In this document: positions 22,001 through 33,799 of the stretch, in pieces
How positions within the stretch are numbered: position 1 is the stretch's first letter
Layout: every line of letters begins with the position of its first letter
NCBI GenBank assembly: GCA_029948255.1
Contig: JALIZF010001458.1
Location: 162,501-226,500, forward strand
Direction of reading: 5' to 3'
Source: Telmatactis stephensoni
Taxonomy: Eukaryota > Cnidaria > Anthozoa > Actiniaria > Isophelliidae
Length of the DNA stretch: 64,000 nucleotides
The notes under the pieces: generated by a model
The model's input: only the letters and a program-made list of their open reading frames with translations
What the model was told of the DNA's origin: nothing
The model's database searches: none
Position numbers and translations under genes: made by a program

Positions 22001-25000
22001 AAACTTTTAAAGGACAACTGAGATTCAGAAATTGCACTATTATTATTGCAGCTATACTCTTGGTCAACCACAGCCTCGGCTGCATGTAATATATTCTTTT
22101 CAGTTTGGTAACAGCTCATGAAAAGGCAAGAAATGCACACAAATGAACCAGGGAGGCCGGTGTAAATGGGACAAAGAACAAACCTGTCGAAATCGAAAGT
22201 ATTTGCTTTGTTCATTTACACCTCCCTGGTTCATTTGTATGCATTTCTAATTCTTGCCTTTTCACAAGCTGTTACCAAACTGAAAAGAATATATTACATG
22301 CTGTTGCTGTTATTTATAAACATCCGAATTCTGATATTGATACGTTCACTAATTCACTTTCTGATACACTAGAAGTGGTTTCGACTGAAAAGAAAAAGCT
22401 TTTTATTATGGGTGATATAAATATTGATTTTCTAAAATGCAAAACTCATCAGGCCACTGGGGATTACCTTGATATGTTGTATTCTAATTTTCTTTTCCCA
22501 GTCATTACACAACCCACTCGCATCACTGACCATACACAAACACTTATTGATCACATATACACAAACACAATAGACAAGCAAATTCAATCTGGAATTTGTA
22601 TTTATGATTTGTCAGACCATTTGCCCATTTTCTTAGTTGTCAGTGATAGTAAAATCAACAAAAATTTCCGTTCCAAAAAAATTCGCAATTTTAAAAACTT
22701 TGACGAAAAGAAATTTCGTGAAGATTTAATCAAAACCGACTGGTCAATTGATACAAATGTAGACATAAATTTGTCATTTACCAATTTCTTTACTAAATTT
22801 CATTCAGTTGTTGATGTGCATGCTCCATATATAAATGTTTCTAAAAAGCAATCCAAGTTAGCTTGTAAGCCCTGGATAACGCCTGGCTTATTCAAGTCAA
22901 TTAAACATAAACAAAAACTATATTATTCTCATTTCTTGAAGGGTAATGCTCCACAAAAAGAATACTACAAGAAGTATGCTAATAAATTAACCCATTTAAA
23001 GGAATTCAGTAAACAGAAATACTTCAAAGATAAGCTACAGCGCTTAAATAATAACACAAAAGAAACGTGGAAAATTATCAATCAGATTATTAAATTAAGA
23101 GGTAACTCTGCCTCCATGCCCCAGAAACTTATTAAAGACGGTAGGGATATATTCAATCCACATGAAATCGCAAATGAATTTAATAATCATTTTAGGAACA
23201 TTGGACCAAAACTAGCCAATACGATAGATTCTAGTTCTAAGTCTTTTAAGCAGTACTTATCTCAAAATTCTCTTATTGACAGTTTTTTCATTCTACCTAC
23301 AGATCCTTTGGAAATTAATAACATTATCACTTCCTTGGATTCATCTAAATCATCTGGACCTTTTGATATTCCTGTGTCACTGCTAAAAATTGCAAGAGAC
23401 CACATATCTCATCCTCTGAGCATTCTTTTTAATACTTCTTTCCTTACTGGTGCTTTTCCGGATATTCTTAAACTAGCTAAAATTGTTCCTCTTCACAAAG
23501 GGGATTCCCCACATGATCCTAACAATTACAGGCCCATATCTTTATTGCCTACTATATCAAAACTCTTAGAAAAACTTATGTATAAACGTCTCATTTCCTT
23601 TCTTGATAAGAATAATGTTTTATATAAATTTCAATTCGGTTTTAGGAAAAAACATTCAACAACAATGGCTATTGTTGAGATTGTTGATAATTTATTAAGT
23701 GCTATTGACAATGGCTATTTTACTTGCGGTATCTTTATTGATCTATCTAAAGCCTTTGATACTGTCAACCATAATATCTTGTTAGACAAATTGCAGCATT
23801 ACGGTATTAGAGGTACTGCTTTAAATTGGTTCTCTAGCTACTTAACCAATCGTGATCAATTCGTTAGTGTTAATGGTATCAATTCGAATAGAATTAAAAC
23901 TTTATGTGGTGTTCCTCAAGGTTCCATTCTTGGGCCGCTATTATTTCTAATCTACATAAATGACCTTGCAAATAGCAGTGACCATCTATCCTTTCGACTT
24001 TTTGCTGACGACACAAATGTTTTCATGAAAGATTCCAATTTGTCTAGTCTTATTAATGCAAGTAATTCCGAACTTGCAAATGTTTCCGATTGGCTTAAAG
24101 CCAACAAATTATCCCTAAATGTCAAGAAATCTAAATGTCTCATCTTTTCGTCTGGAAGAAGAAAGATTCCTGAAAACATACCACACATTATTATCGATAA
24201 CTCTACTCTTGAAAAGGCTGACTCAATTAAATATTTGGGGGTAATACTAGATCAAAACCTCAATTGGAAAATGCACATCAACACTATTTGCAAAAAGATA
24301 TCTAAAAACACTGGAATCATATCAAAACTTAGATTTTACTTAGACCGAGATAGCCTCAAACAAGTTTATTATTCTTTGATTTATCCATATTTACAGTATG
24401 GCTGTATGATTTGGGGAAATGCTTATCAAACAAACTTGAAACAACTAAATGTTTTGAACAATAAAGTGATCCGCCTTATGACCTTTTCCGATAGAAGGAC
24501 ACACGCTCCTCCTTTATTCAAATCGCTTGGTATCTTACAATTAAATGATTTAGTCTATGTTCAAAAAGCTTTGTTCATGTTTGACTACACCAATAATCTA
24601 CTTCCATCCTCATTTTCAAATTACTTTAAAAAGATCTCTGAAATCCACTCACACTATACACGTCACTCCTCACAAAACTTTCACACATCCTCTGTCTCTA
24701 CCAACTACGGAAAATTTTCTCTTAAATACTCAGGACCTAGAGTTTGGAGTTCAATAGATAATGAACTAAAAAAATTGCCAAGGAAAACTTTTAAGAAAAG
24801 AATAAAATCAGGCTGTTTGCTATCTTATACTTAACTATAATATTATCCTAATAATTGACGTTTTTCTCAGAATTTCCATTTTCAACTTATAATAATTTAT
24901 CTTTACGCCATAGCCATTTGCATGCGCCTAGTCCAACTTGCGCATGTAAATGACTATACAATGACTATAGTGAAGCGCCTCTTAGCAATTGTCAACTTTT

Positions 25001-28000
25001 GGGGAGCTGGCCTTGAAAACTTTTAGTTACTTCAGCTCTCCAGCATTTTCGCTTATTTTTTTTACCTTTAAATACTATATATCTTTTCCTTTTTCACTCT
25101 CATGACACTAGAATGTCCTTAAAATTGTTTTGTATTTTATGTAATTACAATTTGTTATATACTCAAATGCAAATAAAATTGAATCTTGAATCTTGAATCT
25201 TGTTGAGGCTGTGGTTGACCAAGATGTGGCTGTAAAATGGTCTATTGATTAGCCGACGTCTTTTTATCGTGAAAATGTTCTCTAAATTGTCAAGATTTTC
25301 CAATTATCTTTCTAAATCTTTGTTGCTAAAAAACTAGTGTAGAAATGAAAATGCGAGTAATTTCAATTTTAATTTTTAGAAGTAAATTTGAAAAATAATG
25401 AGTACGGTGACTGATTTGACATGACTTGACAAAAACTCTGGATAAGCGGATAAATGTCAAAGCTTTCTTCTTTCTGATCTGCTGTAGTTTTTAGTTTTTT
25501 CTTCCTTAAAAGAGAAGAGAAATTTTGTTACGTATAACTGATTAAAAGCTCTTTGCTAAGAGCCCCAGGCTGGCGAGCAGCAACACTAATCTTTACGTAC
25601 GGTTTGATCTCTTGGGCAAGACCATTTTCATAACAAGAACCCAGTGTTCATACGGCCGCGCGTCCCGTAAGACTGGGCAATATGTCATTCCGCTTTACAT
25701 TTCAATCTCTTCGGCTATGTGAAGATGATTTTTTGAAGCAACAGAGCAAAAGTACGTATGACCAGCGGCAATTATCATCGAACTATGAGCTAAGCCGAAA
25801 CATAGAATTTGTTTGGTTTGCAATTAAAGGTTCATTATTTGAAAAACGTACGCCAGGCAACGATTCTTTTTCCCTTAAATTTATCATGTCAAATGCTAGT
25901 TTATTGATTTCAAGAAGTATTCATGAAGGTCACGAAATGTTTAGTGATATTTCGAGGGGAAGACAGGGATCATGATTGTAGATAAGCGGACCTTTCGCTT
26001 CTACAGGGGGTGTACATTCACCATAGGTTGGCCCTGGATCTCCGTTTCGCGTCTCAGCGCACCCCACTTGGTTACGACCCTGATATTGTTCGGGTCCAAA
26101 GCCGGAAATAGCAAGCCAATAGAACCGCACAACTCTTACGGGGTAGTGCAGTTGGTATACAATAAATATCTGTATTTAGCCTTCATTCACATATCATTCA
26201 CTTTGACGAAATGGCGTTGCTTATATCCTTCCAGGCCAGTTTTTAAAATTTCCATGAAGTGCGATTTTGGGGGTAAATAAATATCCAAGAAGTAGTAAAA
26301 TTTGCCAAGGGGAGTGTGGTCTTTATTTTTATTTTTTCATAAATTATACCCTTAATTTAAAGGACCTAAAATATTTCCAAATCCGTCTTCTAGATTTTAG
26401 TGAGACTTAATTCTTTCAGAGGAAGGCAAACATCCAAAATATATGAAGCATCGAGCATTTCCTTAGCAAATGCATTTGAGAGCCAAAATTCGACCCGAAG
26501 CTAAAACCCATTTGACGTCATTATCACGTGATATTCCACCCGATCTCCCCAAAACACATTCAGTATTGCTTTTCAGTCTATGTGTAACTAATGTGTGATA
26601 ATGGATATGAAATTGAAGTCAATCTGTTATTAGCCATGAGAGTTCCAAAATTGGAAGGTGTTCATGTAAAATTATGGGGTCGAGCCACCTTAAATTTATT
26701 AAAGAACGTGTAGTGTATAGTAGTGTATGGCCTCAACCCTGGCTTTATTACTTCCAAATGCTACTGAAGGACAATATAATTTCCTCATTCGAAAAACGTA
26801 TCGCTTCCCAGAGCGAGTCATTTATACTAAATAGTCTAAATATCCTACATGACTCAAAATTGTCGGTGTCCTGTGCTATATTTCTTTAATATTAGCTGTC
26901 TCTTATCTAGTCTATCTGATCTCTATCTATTCAGTTTTTTATTCAATTAGAAATCCAAAATGTCCAGAAGACAGAGAACCTCTTACTCCAGAAGACGTAA
27001 GTTGAATGGTCGTAGAATTAATACACTTTGTATTATATTGTACAAACATAAAGCTTGAAAACCATGGCCAATGTAAGAACAAAACATGGAATCTATATAA
27101 ACACTTTAATTTTATAGAGCTCAAACACTAAAGGTCGACTTGAATAAAGCAACACGCTCCATGTCATTTTGCATTGACAACTAGGACAACCAGCGAGGGA
27201 GCATGCTGCATGTAACAGATGTAATAATTTTTTTCCCAGAGCTTGCTCCCTCATATTTAACCAGTTTAATATCAGGGAGCATGACCACGAAGCAAAACTT
27301 TAATCGTAGGTACACACGAGGGAGCTGTGAGCTAGGCCTTAAAAGCATGAAACAGAGTGCTAAATAGTTCAAAATAGCACTGACTAATTAATTATAAATG
27401 GGAAGCAAAGGATTTCGGTACTATTTAGCATTAATTAGTTACTAAGTTGTTTCATGGTTTTAGTGTGTGCGCTTTAACTGAATTTGAGCGTCTGGTTTTT
27501 TTCTGGTTTTTTTTTTCTGTTTTTTTTTTTCTGTTTTTCGGCTAATGACTCTGATTGGATCTAAATTAGGTATTTGAAGATAAAGCAATGAACCGAAGAA
27601 TTTTATCAATCATGATAAAGTGCCCAAACCAAGCTTGCAAATGGCGAGGGGAACTACGAGATATCGAGGTAATATAGCAGTAGCACTGCGATGAAGTCAG
27701 ACAAAAAACTAAAGCATTTGAATATCAGTAAGAAGTAGTATGGACATTAGAAGTAACAGCCGTATAGTAGCAGTAACAGCAAAATATGTAGAAGAATCCA
27801 CAGGTATGATTAATGTTTATATCACACAGAACCACGAAAAGCGATGCGATTTTAAAATTGTGGACTGCGACAACAAAATCTGTGGCGTTAGAAAACCTCG
27901 TCATGAAATGGTTGTACACTTACAAGATGAATGTCAGTACAGGATTGTTGCATGTCCTCACTGCAAAAATACGTACAAGTTTTGTTTGTTGGAGGTAAAT

Positions 28001-30115
28001 ATTACAAACTTTAAAGAGTCTTTACGAAATAAGAGAAAAATGATTTCAGGACACTTAGCCATCATTTTTTCACTTTTTTTGCTATCGACTCAAACGTCCA
28101 GAAACTGATGCAGTAATTTTCACTCCATATATCGAACAATTCCCAATAAAAATTGCCGTTCGCACAGCTATCAACACTTTTCTATATTTGGGCAAAGTAT
28201 CTGGGTAAAGACCTGGAGGGAAAAGTGGGACTGCTTGCAGTCTAATGTTTTCTTTAGTTATGAATAAAAAGCATTTCATTACTTTGCATGATGCAATAAT
28301 TTCGGTAATTTAATTGGCCCCTTGCACAAATAAGCCCCTGTGCTCCATGGGGTCATGTTGAACAATTCTGTTTCTTCATAAGCCCCGCGAGTAGCTTATT
28401 GAGTATACGATACCTGAAACATTTATGAGAAAGTTACACAAATATAATAATTCATGTGTGTGTCAACCAAAGGTGCATGTCGGTGAATGTCCACAATGTC
28501 CTGTAAGCTGTCCGAATGAATGTGGGGAGACGATCACAAGAGAACAGGTACATGTCATATTGTAATGACTGGATGTTTGAAGTATATACAGTTACGCTTA
28601 CTGAGTAATTCTTTAAGAATATCAGACTTATGTCTTAAGAAAAGTACTGTTTAGAATAAGCCATGAAATTGTTGTAATAAGGCATGCAAATTAAATTTTC
28701 TCCTAGCTTGACCCTGCAATGCTAGAAGTTTTCAATGTTATTTTTTCAAAACAGTTTTTATTTGATATCAGGTTACAAGTCATACATCTACCAAGTGCCC
28801 GCTGACCACTGTATCATGCAGTTATCAAAACATTGGATGTAACTTTACGGTGAGAAAAAAAATTACACGAACTTTTTGTGATCCTGTTTTGATACTCTCT
28901 TTTGATACTCCAATTTCCACAATTCACCATGTTAATGTGATGTTCAGTCAGAGGCAACTCTCAATAAGTCCTTTATGATTTCTTAAGGTACAAAGAAAGC
29001 TTTTGGATGATCACCTTGAAAAGCACGTAAAACAACATCTTACCATGGCGATGGAGAAGATTTTGTCTCTACAAAACCAGACTGCAAGCATTCAAAAGGA
29101 CTTGGATGTAAATCCCTTAGTAATGACAAAGGATGATGACTATCATTACAGTTATATCTGGAAGATAAAGGACTTTAGTCAACAACTAGAGACAGCAAAA
29201 CAGTCAGGCAGTGATATCCAACTTTTCAGCGAGACATTCTATACGCACAATTGCGGTTATAAGCTGAGACTAAAGCTGTTTCCCAATGGAGTTGGTCCTC
29301 GCAAGGGTACCCATGTAACAGTAGCTCTGGTTGTCATGATTGGTGACTATGACTCCGCATTAACATGGCCTTTCGATTGGGAAATCAAGTTCATACTCAT
29401 AGATCAGAAACCAAATGCTTCACAACAGAAGAGCATTGAATACATGCTCATTCACGATGAATCGTCAAGGCAACAATTTCAAAGAAAAACAACAGATGAT
29501 AACATTGGGTGGGGAACCAGTGAATTTGTATCTCATGAAGTATTAGCCTCTGAACAGTATATTGTAGATAATGTAATGTTTGTCAAAGTTGAGCTTAAGA
29601 AACCTCAACATTTGGATAGAAACCCACCGACAATGACTAAAGACGAGGACAATCATTACAGTTATATTTGGAAGATAAAGGACTTTGGTCAGCAACTAGA
29701 GACAGCAAAGCAGTCAGGTCGTGATATCCAACTTCACACTGAGCCATTCTATACTCACAAATATGGGTACAAGCTGAAGCTGAGGTTGGATCCCAATGGA
29801 CTTGGCAAGGGTACCCATGTATCAGTATACATGATTATTATGCCTGGTGACTTTGACTCCATACTATCCTGGCCTTTTGAATGGAAAGTCAAGTTCATCC
29901 TCATGGATCAAAAACCAAATCCTTTACAGCGAAAGAATATTCAAATAGGTTTCACTCCTGATAAATCTCCGGCAGATTTTCCAAGAAAGACAACAAATTA
30001 TGATGACACTGGAAAAGGATACACATACTTTGTGTCTCATGAAGTACTAGCCACAGAAAACTATCTTGTAGATGATAACCTCTTTCTCAAACTTGAGCTT
30101 GAAAAACTACAATAG
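19075..30115 (+). CDS. TRAF-like protein copy B: RING, TRAF zinc fingers, two MATH domains
   Basis: Exons are 19075-19241, 26951-26996, 27570-27668, 27830-27994, 28473-28547, 28772-28849 and 28988-30115: 1758 nt, 585 residues plus stop, all phases agreeing. Exons 1-2 give the RING (CIICHLVMKTPV, KCGHQFCKECLEEA, NPKCPEDREPL). Exons 3-6 give zinc fingers (CPNQACKWRGE, CDNKICGV, CPHCKNTYKFC, CPQCPVSCPNECGE). Exon 7 has a short coiled coil with only one repeat (IQKDLDVNPLV), then MATH domains at nt ~29145-29605 and ~29655-30105. Intron 1 is 7.7 kb and contains a LINE and TIR elements, whereas A and C have 0.8 kb there. A cytoplasmic receptor adaptor with E3 ligase potential is inferred from the family. 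The pairing of exon 1 with this gene rests on order and paralogy; transcript data would settle it. Confidence 0.82.
20674..21793. mobile_element. TIR element with ~175-bp arms in TRAF B intron 1
   Basis: The arms 20674-20848 and 21608-21793 are inverted copies. Their outer 28 bases are identical (TAGAGTGCATTTCATATGTC onward to CTGTGAAAT). The arms share TGAACCAGAAC and ACACAAGAGA words with the palindrome at 13799-14015. A hairpin at 20849-20899 and a second TIR element (20899-21607) occupy the interior. I find no transposase. Confidence 0.75.
20899..21607. mobile_element. Nested TIR element with ~103-bp tandem repeats
   Basis: The ends TAGAGTGCTTACAATATATC and their inverse at 21574-21607 define an element inside the arms of a larger one. 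The interior has about three tandem units of 102-104 bp starting near 21214, 21316 and 21420, each with GTGTTTGACTC and AATAAAGCTAAGGGTGC. A partial unit precedes them. The frames across the units are not conserved as protein. Confidence 0.7.
22081..22301. repeat. Long inverted repeat interrupted by a LINE
   Basis: The arms 22081-22170 and 22215-22301 are reverse complements (for example CAGTTTGGTAACAGCT). The left arm continues outward as TGGTCAACCACAGCCTC at 22058. Its mirror GAGGCTGTGGTTGACCA is found only at 25203, beyond the LINE. The right arm was therefore split by the LINE insertion. Confidence 0.8.
22302..25200 (+). mobile_element. CR1/L2-like LINE, nearly intact 3' part, in TRAF B intron 1
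   Basis: The element starts inside the endonuclease domain, so its 5' end is truncated. It continues through an open RT region to a 3' UTR with AATAAA (25172) and a tail of TTGAATC units ending at 25197-25200. It sits in the right arm of the inverted repeat at 22081-22301, in the same orientation as the host gene. The single long frame and clean tail suggest a fairly recent insertion. Confidence 0.85.
22375..24834 (+). CDS. LINE endonuclease C-terminus and reverse transcriptase
   Basis: The open frame of about 820 codons also extends upstream of 22375 (IYKHPNSDID). The start of the real protein has been lost, so the 5' limit is arbitrary. Endonuclease motifs near the N-terminus are GDINIDFL and SDHLPIF (APE-type). 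RT motifs are NNYRPISLLPTISKLLEKL, FIDLSKAFDTVNH, CGVPQGSILGPLLF and FADDTN (residues 543-546 counted from 22375). The C-terminal part contains YSLIYPYLQYGCMIWG and SGPRVW. It would copy its own RNA at nicked target DNA. Without the N-terminal half of the endonuclease and a 5' promoter it is probably not autonomous. Confidence 0.9.
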   Translation: MVSTEKKKLFIMGDINIDFLKCKTHQATGDYLDMLYSNFLFPVITQPTRITDHTQTLIDHIYTNTIDKQIQSGICIYDLSDHLPIFLVVSDSKINKNFRSKKIRNFKNFDEKKFREDLIKTDWSIDTNVDINLSFTNFFTKFHSVVDVHAPYINVSKKQSKLACKPWITPGLFKSIKHKQKLYYSHFLKGNAPQKEYYKKYANKLTHLKEFSKQKYFKDKLQRLNNNTKETWKIINQIIKLRGNSASMPQKLIKDGRDIFNPHEIANEFNNHFRNIGPKLANTIDSSSKSFKQYLSQNSLIDSFFILPTDPLEINNIITSLDSSKSSGPFDIPVSLLKIARDHISHPLSILFNTSFLTGAFPDILKLAKIVPLHKGDSPHDPNNYRPISLLPTISKLLEKLMYKRLISFLDKNNVLYKFQFGFRKKHSTTMAIVEIVDNLLSAIDNGYFTCGIFIDLSKAFDTVNHNILLDKLQHYGIRGTALNWFSSYLTNRDQFVSVNGINSNRIKTLCGVPQGSILGPLLFLIYINDLANSSDHLSFRLFADDTNVFMKDSNLSSLINASNSELANVSDWLKANKLSLNVKKSKCLIFSSGRRKIPENIPHIIIDNSTLEKADSIKYLGVILDQNLNWKMHINTICKKISKNTGIISKLRFYLDRDSLKQVYYSLIYPYLQYGCMIWGNAYQTNLKQLNVLNNKVIRLMTFSDRRTHAPPLFKSLGILQLNDLVYVQKALFMFDYTNNLLPSSFSNYFKKISEIHSHYTRHSSQNFHTSSVSTNYGKFSLKYSGPRVWSSIDNELKKLPRKTFKKRIKSGCLLSYT
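25201..26950 (+). other. Remaining TRAF B intron 1 sequence
   Basis: I found no domain-like coding sequence in this stretch. Apart from the continuation of the split inverted repeat at 25203-25220, no repeat family is recognisable. The acceptor TTCAATTAG at 26942-26950 leads into exon 2. Confidence 0.4.
28208..28243. mobile_element. End fragment of the RecQ-exon TIR family
   Basis: CTGGAGGGAAAAGTGGGACT followed by GCTTGCAGTCT matches the right end of the element at 985-1987 (CTGGAGGGAAAAGGAGGACT then GCTCGCAGTCT). Only this end is present, in TRAF B intron 4. Confidence 0.6.
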
Positions 30116-31398
30116 CTAAGTCTTTTTCACTGACTAAGCAGACAAGTGTCAATACGTACTGGATGTTGTGATGTCAATAAGGCCCTAGCATAAAGACTTT
30201 TTTAACCTCTCTACACCAGAATCCTAATCTAAGGGTGAAGGTAATGAGTCCCATTTTTACGTCGGTAGCTCCTACGCGTAAACTCTTAAATTGACTAATA
30301 TACACGAGGACGACGGTGCGCTCATTTTACCCCCTTAATGGCGCTAAATGTTTAAGCCATTACAGTCAGTGCACGTGACAAACTTCTCTCAACCACTGCT
30401 CAAGAGATAGTTCTTTCCCCACTCCCCTATAGCTATCAACCCCAACTCGTCTTCCCACGCGCCGCAGGATCGATGAAGTCGGATTATTCATCAGTGACAT
30501 CAATTACGTAGTTGAAAGAATTTAGCAGTCCCACAGACCTGCATAACAAACCAATCTGTCATCAAGCTTCAATAAAATTTCTGGTTAGCAAGACTTTTGT
30601 CCATACATACTACCCTCTACATTCATATCGTTGACTGAGCTCATGCATAAAATAAGCCTGGTCCACACGAGTTGAGATGACGCAGGCATGAGCACAAGCA
30701 GCATACACAGACTTAGTGTAATGATCATTAACAGTGCTTGTCTTTTTGTGTGCATGTTTGTCTGTGTTTATTTATACACCATTTTAGCTCATAATACACA
30801 TATATATTTTACAATTAAATATGCAGCTAAAATGGCGAGGAGACCTGACAAAAAGCCGAGGGCTTATCAAAGTTATCAAATCTCCTCGTCTTTTCACTAG
30901 CGACGCAAGCATATAAAGTACAACCAACACACGCAGACTGAGTAGTGTATTGTTCATTAGCAATGCTTGTCTTTCTTTCACACCTGTGTGATGAATATGA
31001 TACTCAGGACATTATACATGTGAACCAGCATTTAAACATTTTACGATTCCTCAAATGTTTGTTTTCCTTTTGCTTCACTGCTTTTCTTTGTTTCCTTCAT
31101 TCTTCGATTTCTAATAGTGCCCTGCTGACAGTCGCGACAATATTCATGATCAGGATAAATGCGGTTTTCACATTTATGAGTTCGTTGGTTAATCTCTTTC
31201 GAGGAATTGAAGTCCGAAGAGCTACCACATGATTACTGAGTTAATACGTTAAAACTTTTCCAGGTAGCATGAATATCTTTTATATTTTTTGGAGCTTGTC
31301 TTGTAATCCTGCTAAGTCAAATTCCATGATTCGAAAGGGCTTAACTTCGATTAAATACAAAGCAGGAAGAGCTACATTCGGAGGTTTCTCGTTCTAAA
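30116..31398 (+). other. Spacer between TRAF B and TRAF C
   Basis: The first ~60 bases resemble the 3' ends of the other copies. From about 30360 the sequence is a duplicate of the region upstream of copy A (5616-6480). I see no separate gene. The segment carries whatever promoter copy C uses. Confidence 0.5.
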
Positions 31399-33478
31399 AT
31401 GGCTTATAACACTGCAATGCCATCTGGATACTGACTATGAGCTCGTTCAGGACGTACCTGACGACTACATTTGCGTTATATGCCAACTTGTAATGAAAAA
31501 TCCTGTACAGACGGCCAGGTGTGGACATCAGTTCTGTAAAGAATGTTTACAAGAGGCAATCAAGAGGTAAGCTTAAGAATTTAACCAGCTTTTTTGGTCA
31601 ATAACAGTGCTTGAATAGAGCAAATGTTGTTCATTGAGCTCTGAAGTTATCGATTCTTTTGACTGCCTTGCAGCAAATAAACTATAGTCTAGGTCGACTT
31701 CGAACTCAAAATGCTTGACTGAAATCTTAATAACATGCAAGTTTAATTACCATTGAATATTTTTGCGCTCGCTTACCCTCAACATATCCAACGATAATCC
31801 AATAATTTTAATTAATTTTAATTAAAAGTACGATTTAAACAATAAGAGAAAGATGCTGAATATAACTCACCACACCCTTGGGCATCAAGGGAGTAATTTT
31901 TAGAAGGATGGGAGGGGAGGGTAAGTTAGGAAAAGATAGGGGTTCTAGGTGACCTGCTATAACGATTTACTCGGCCGACGCCATACCATATTAGCTCTTC
32001 TCATTTTTCTCTGATCACAAATCACAGTTATGCTTTTACAACGTGTTTACGAATGAAACACTGAATTACATCTCTTAACTGTAAATTCGTCATTCTTCAT
32101 ATGCTCCTCAAAAACGCCCGAGATTAAAAGTAAATTTATGTGCGTCATATAAACACAGCGACATGCATATCTACGAATCAAAAGCTGACTCACTTAGCGC
32201 ACAATCTAGGTGCAGACAAATCTTTATGGAAGACATGTTATAAATTGCAATTGATTGAAAGGTGTTCTATTTCATTAGAGGGGTACGATATTTTTAAAAG
32301 CCTTTTTTATGTTCAATTAGGAATCCACAATGTCCAGAAGACGAGGAACCTCTTACTCCACAAGATGTAAGTTGCATGGTCGTGAATTCAACACACTTTG
32401 CACTATTGTCGTATAGAACTTGTACAATATGAAACCAATAAAATATACAAAACACATTAAATTCATAAATACTTTTATAGTATTCAAAATATAGTATTTA
32501 TTGCATTCAAATTAGGTGTTTGAAGATAAAGCAATGAACCGAAGAATTTTGTTACTCATGATAAAGTGTCCAGAACAAGCTTGCAAATGGCGAGGAGAAC
32601 TACGAGATATTGAGGTACACACACTGAGAAACTAAAAATAGCAGCTGTAATAGAATTATTGTAGATTGTAGAAACATCAAAGTATTAAAATAGTAGCAGT
32701 AAAGAAACAGTAGAAATATAATAGCAGTGGCAGTGATAGTAGCAGCAAAAATTTACATGGATTCACACGTATGCTTAAAATGTTTCTATCGCACAGAACC
32801 ACGAAAAGACATGCGATTTTAAAATTGTGGACTGTGTTAACAAAATCTGTGGTATTAGAAAACCTCGTCATGAAATGGTTGGACACCTACAAGATGAATG
32901 TTTGTTCAGGAATGTGACATGCCCTCACTGCAAGATTGCTGTAATGTCTTTTTTATTGGAGGTAAATTTCACAAAGTTTTTTTAATAAAGAACAGTTTTA
33001 TGAAATATAGAAAAATGATTTCAGTAAACTTAACCATCATTTTGTCGCCTTTGTCACTATGGATTCAAAATGGCATGCAGAATTATGTTGTACATAGTGC
33101 ACTCAATTGTATTCCATAGAGTACTATGGTTCCTTAGGTACGAACAAAGATACCTTCAAATTTAATTTTTTTGAATGGTTCCAAATGGAATTTTTTGATT
33201 TGTGCAAATAGGCTTCCACGCCGTGCACCGTGATGCACCTGTCCTGGAGCGGAACAAGGTCACTTTTTGAATAAGCGCCACGCATAGCTTATCAAGCTTA
33301 CGATTCTTGCTGAATTATAAGAAAGTTATATCAATATAATAATTTATGTTTGTCAACCAAAGGTACATAGCGGTGAATGTCCACAATGTCCTGTAAGCTG
33401 CCCAAATGAATGTGGGGAGACAATCAAAAGAGAACAGGTATCTAGTGGGGTGAGCGTATTAATCTGGTATTTCTACAA

Positions 33479-33627
33479 GAGATTAAGTGCGATCTCTTCA
33501 TTGTTCGGGGCAAAATGAGGTGATCGTAATAGCGGGTGATCGTATTATAACTGAGTATTTTCTATAAGAGATTCAGTTCGATCTCAAGTTGTCGGGGCAA
33601 AATGAGGTGATCGTAATAGCGGGTTGA
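33479..33627 (+). repeat. Two-copy ~89-bp tandem repeat in TRAF C intron 5
   Basis: Units start at 33479 and 33568. Both contain GGGGCAAAATGAGGTGATCG and TAATAGCGGG. They lie between exons 5 and 6 of copy C and are absent from A and B. Confidence 0.65.
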
Positions 33628-33687
33628 ACATATTAACGGGGTGGCTGTACGGATGGATTGCACATGACAGTTTTTTTGGAATATACA

Positions 33688-33799
33688 AGACTGCGAGCAG
33701 TCCAACTTTTCCTCAGATTCAGTAAAGACCCCAAGTTTTTAAAATACTGACGTGGACGAGGGAAATGCGGAGCAAAAACAGTAAGACTGCTCTAGTCTA
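33688..33799. mobile_element. 112-bp MITE related to the RecQ-exon element
   Basis: It begins AGACTGCGAGCAGTCC and ends with an imperfect inverse (GACTGCTCTAGTCT). The start is identical to the terminal 16 bases of each arm of the 985-1987 element. It looks like a solo arm or short derivative of that family. Confidence 0.65.

Noticed and set aside
25682..25975. 97-codon frame in TRAF B intron 1
   Set aside because: No recognisable motif, no splice-site support and ordinary intron composition.
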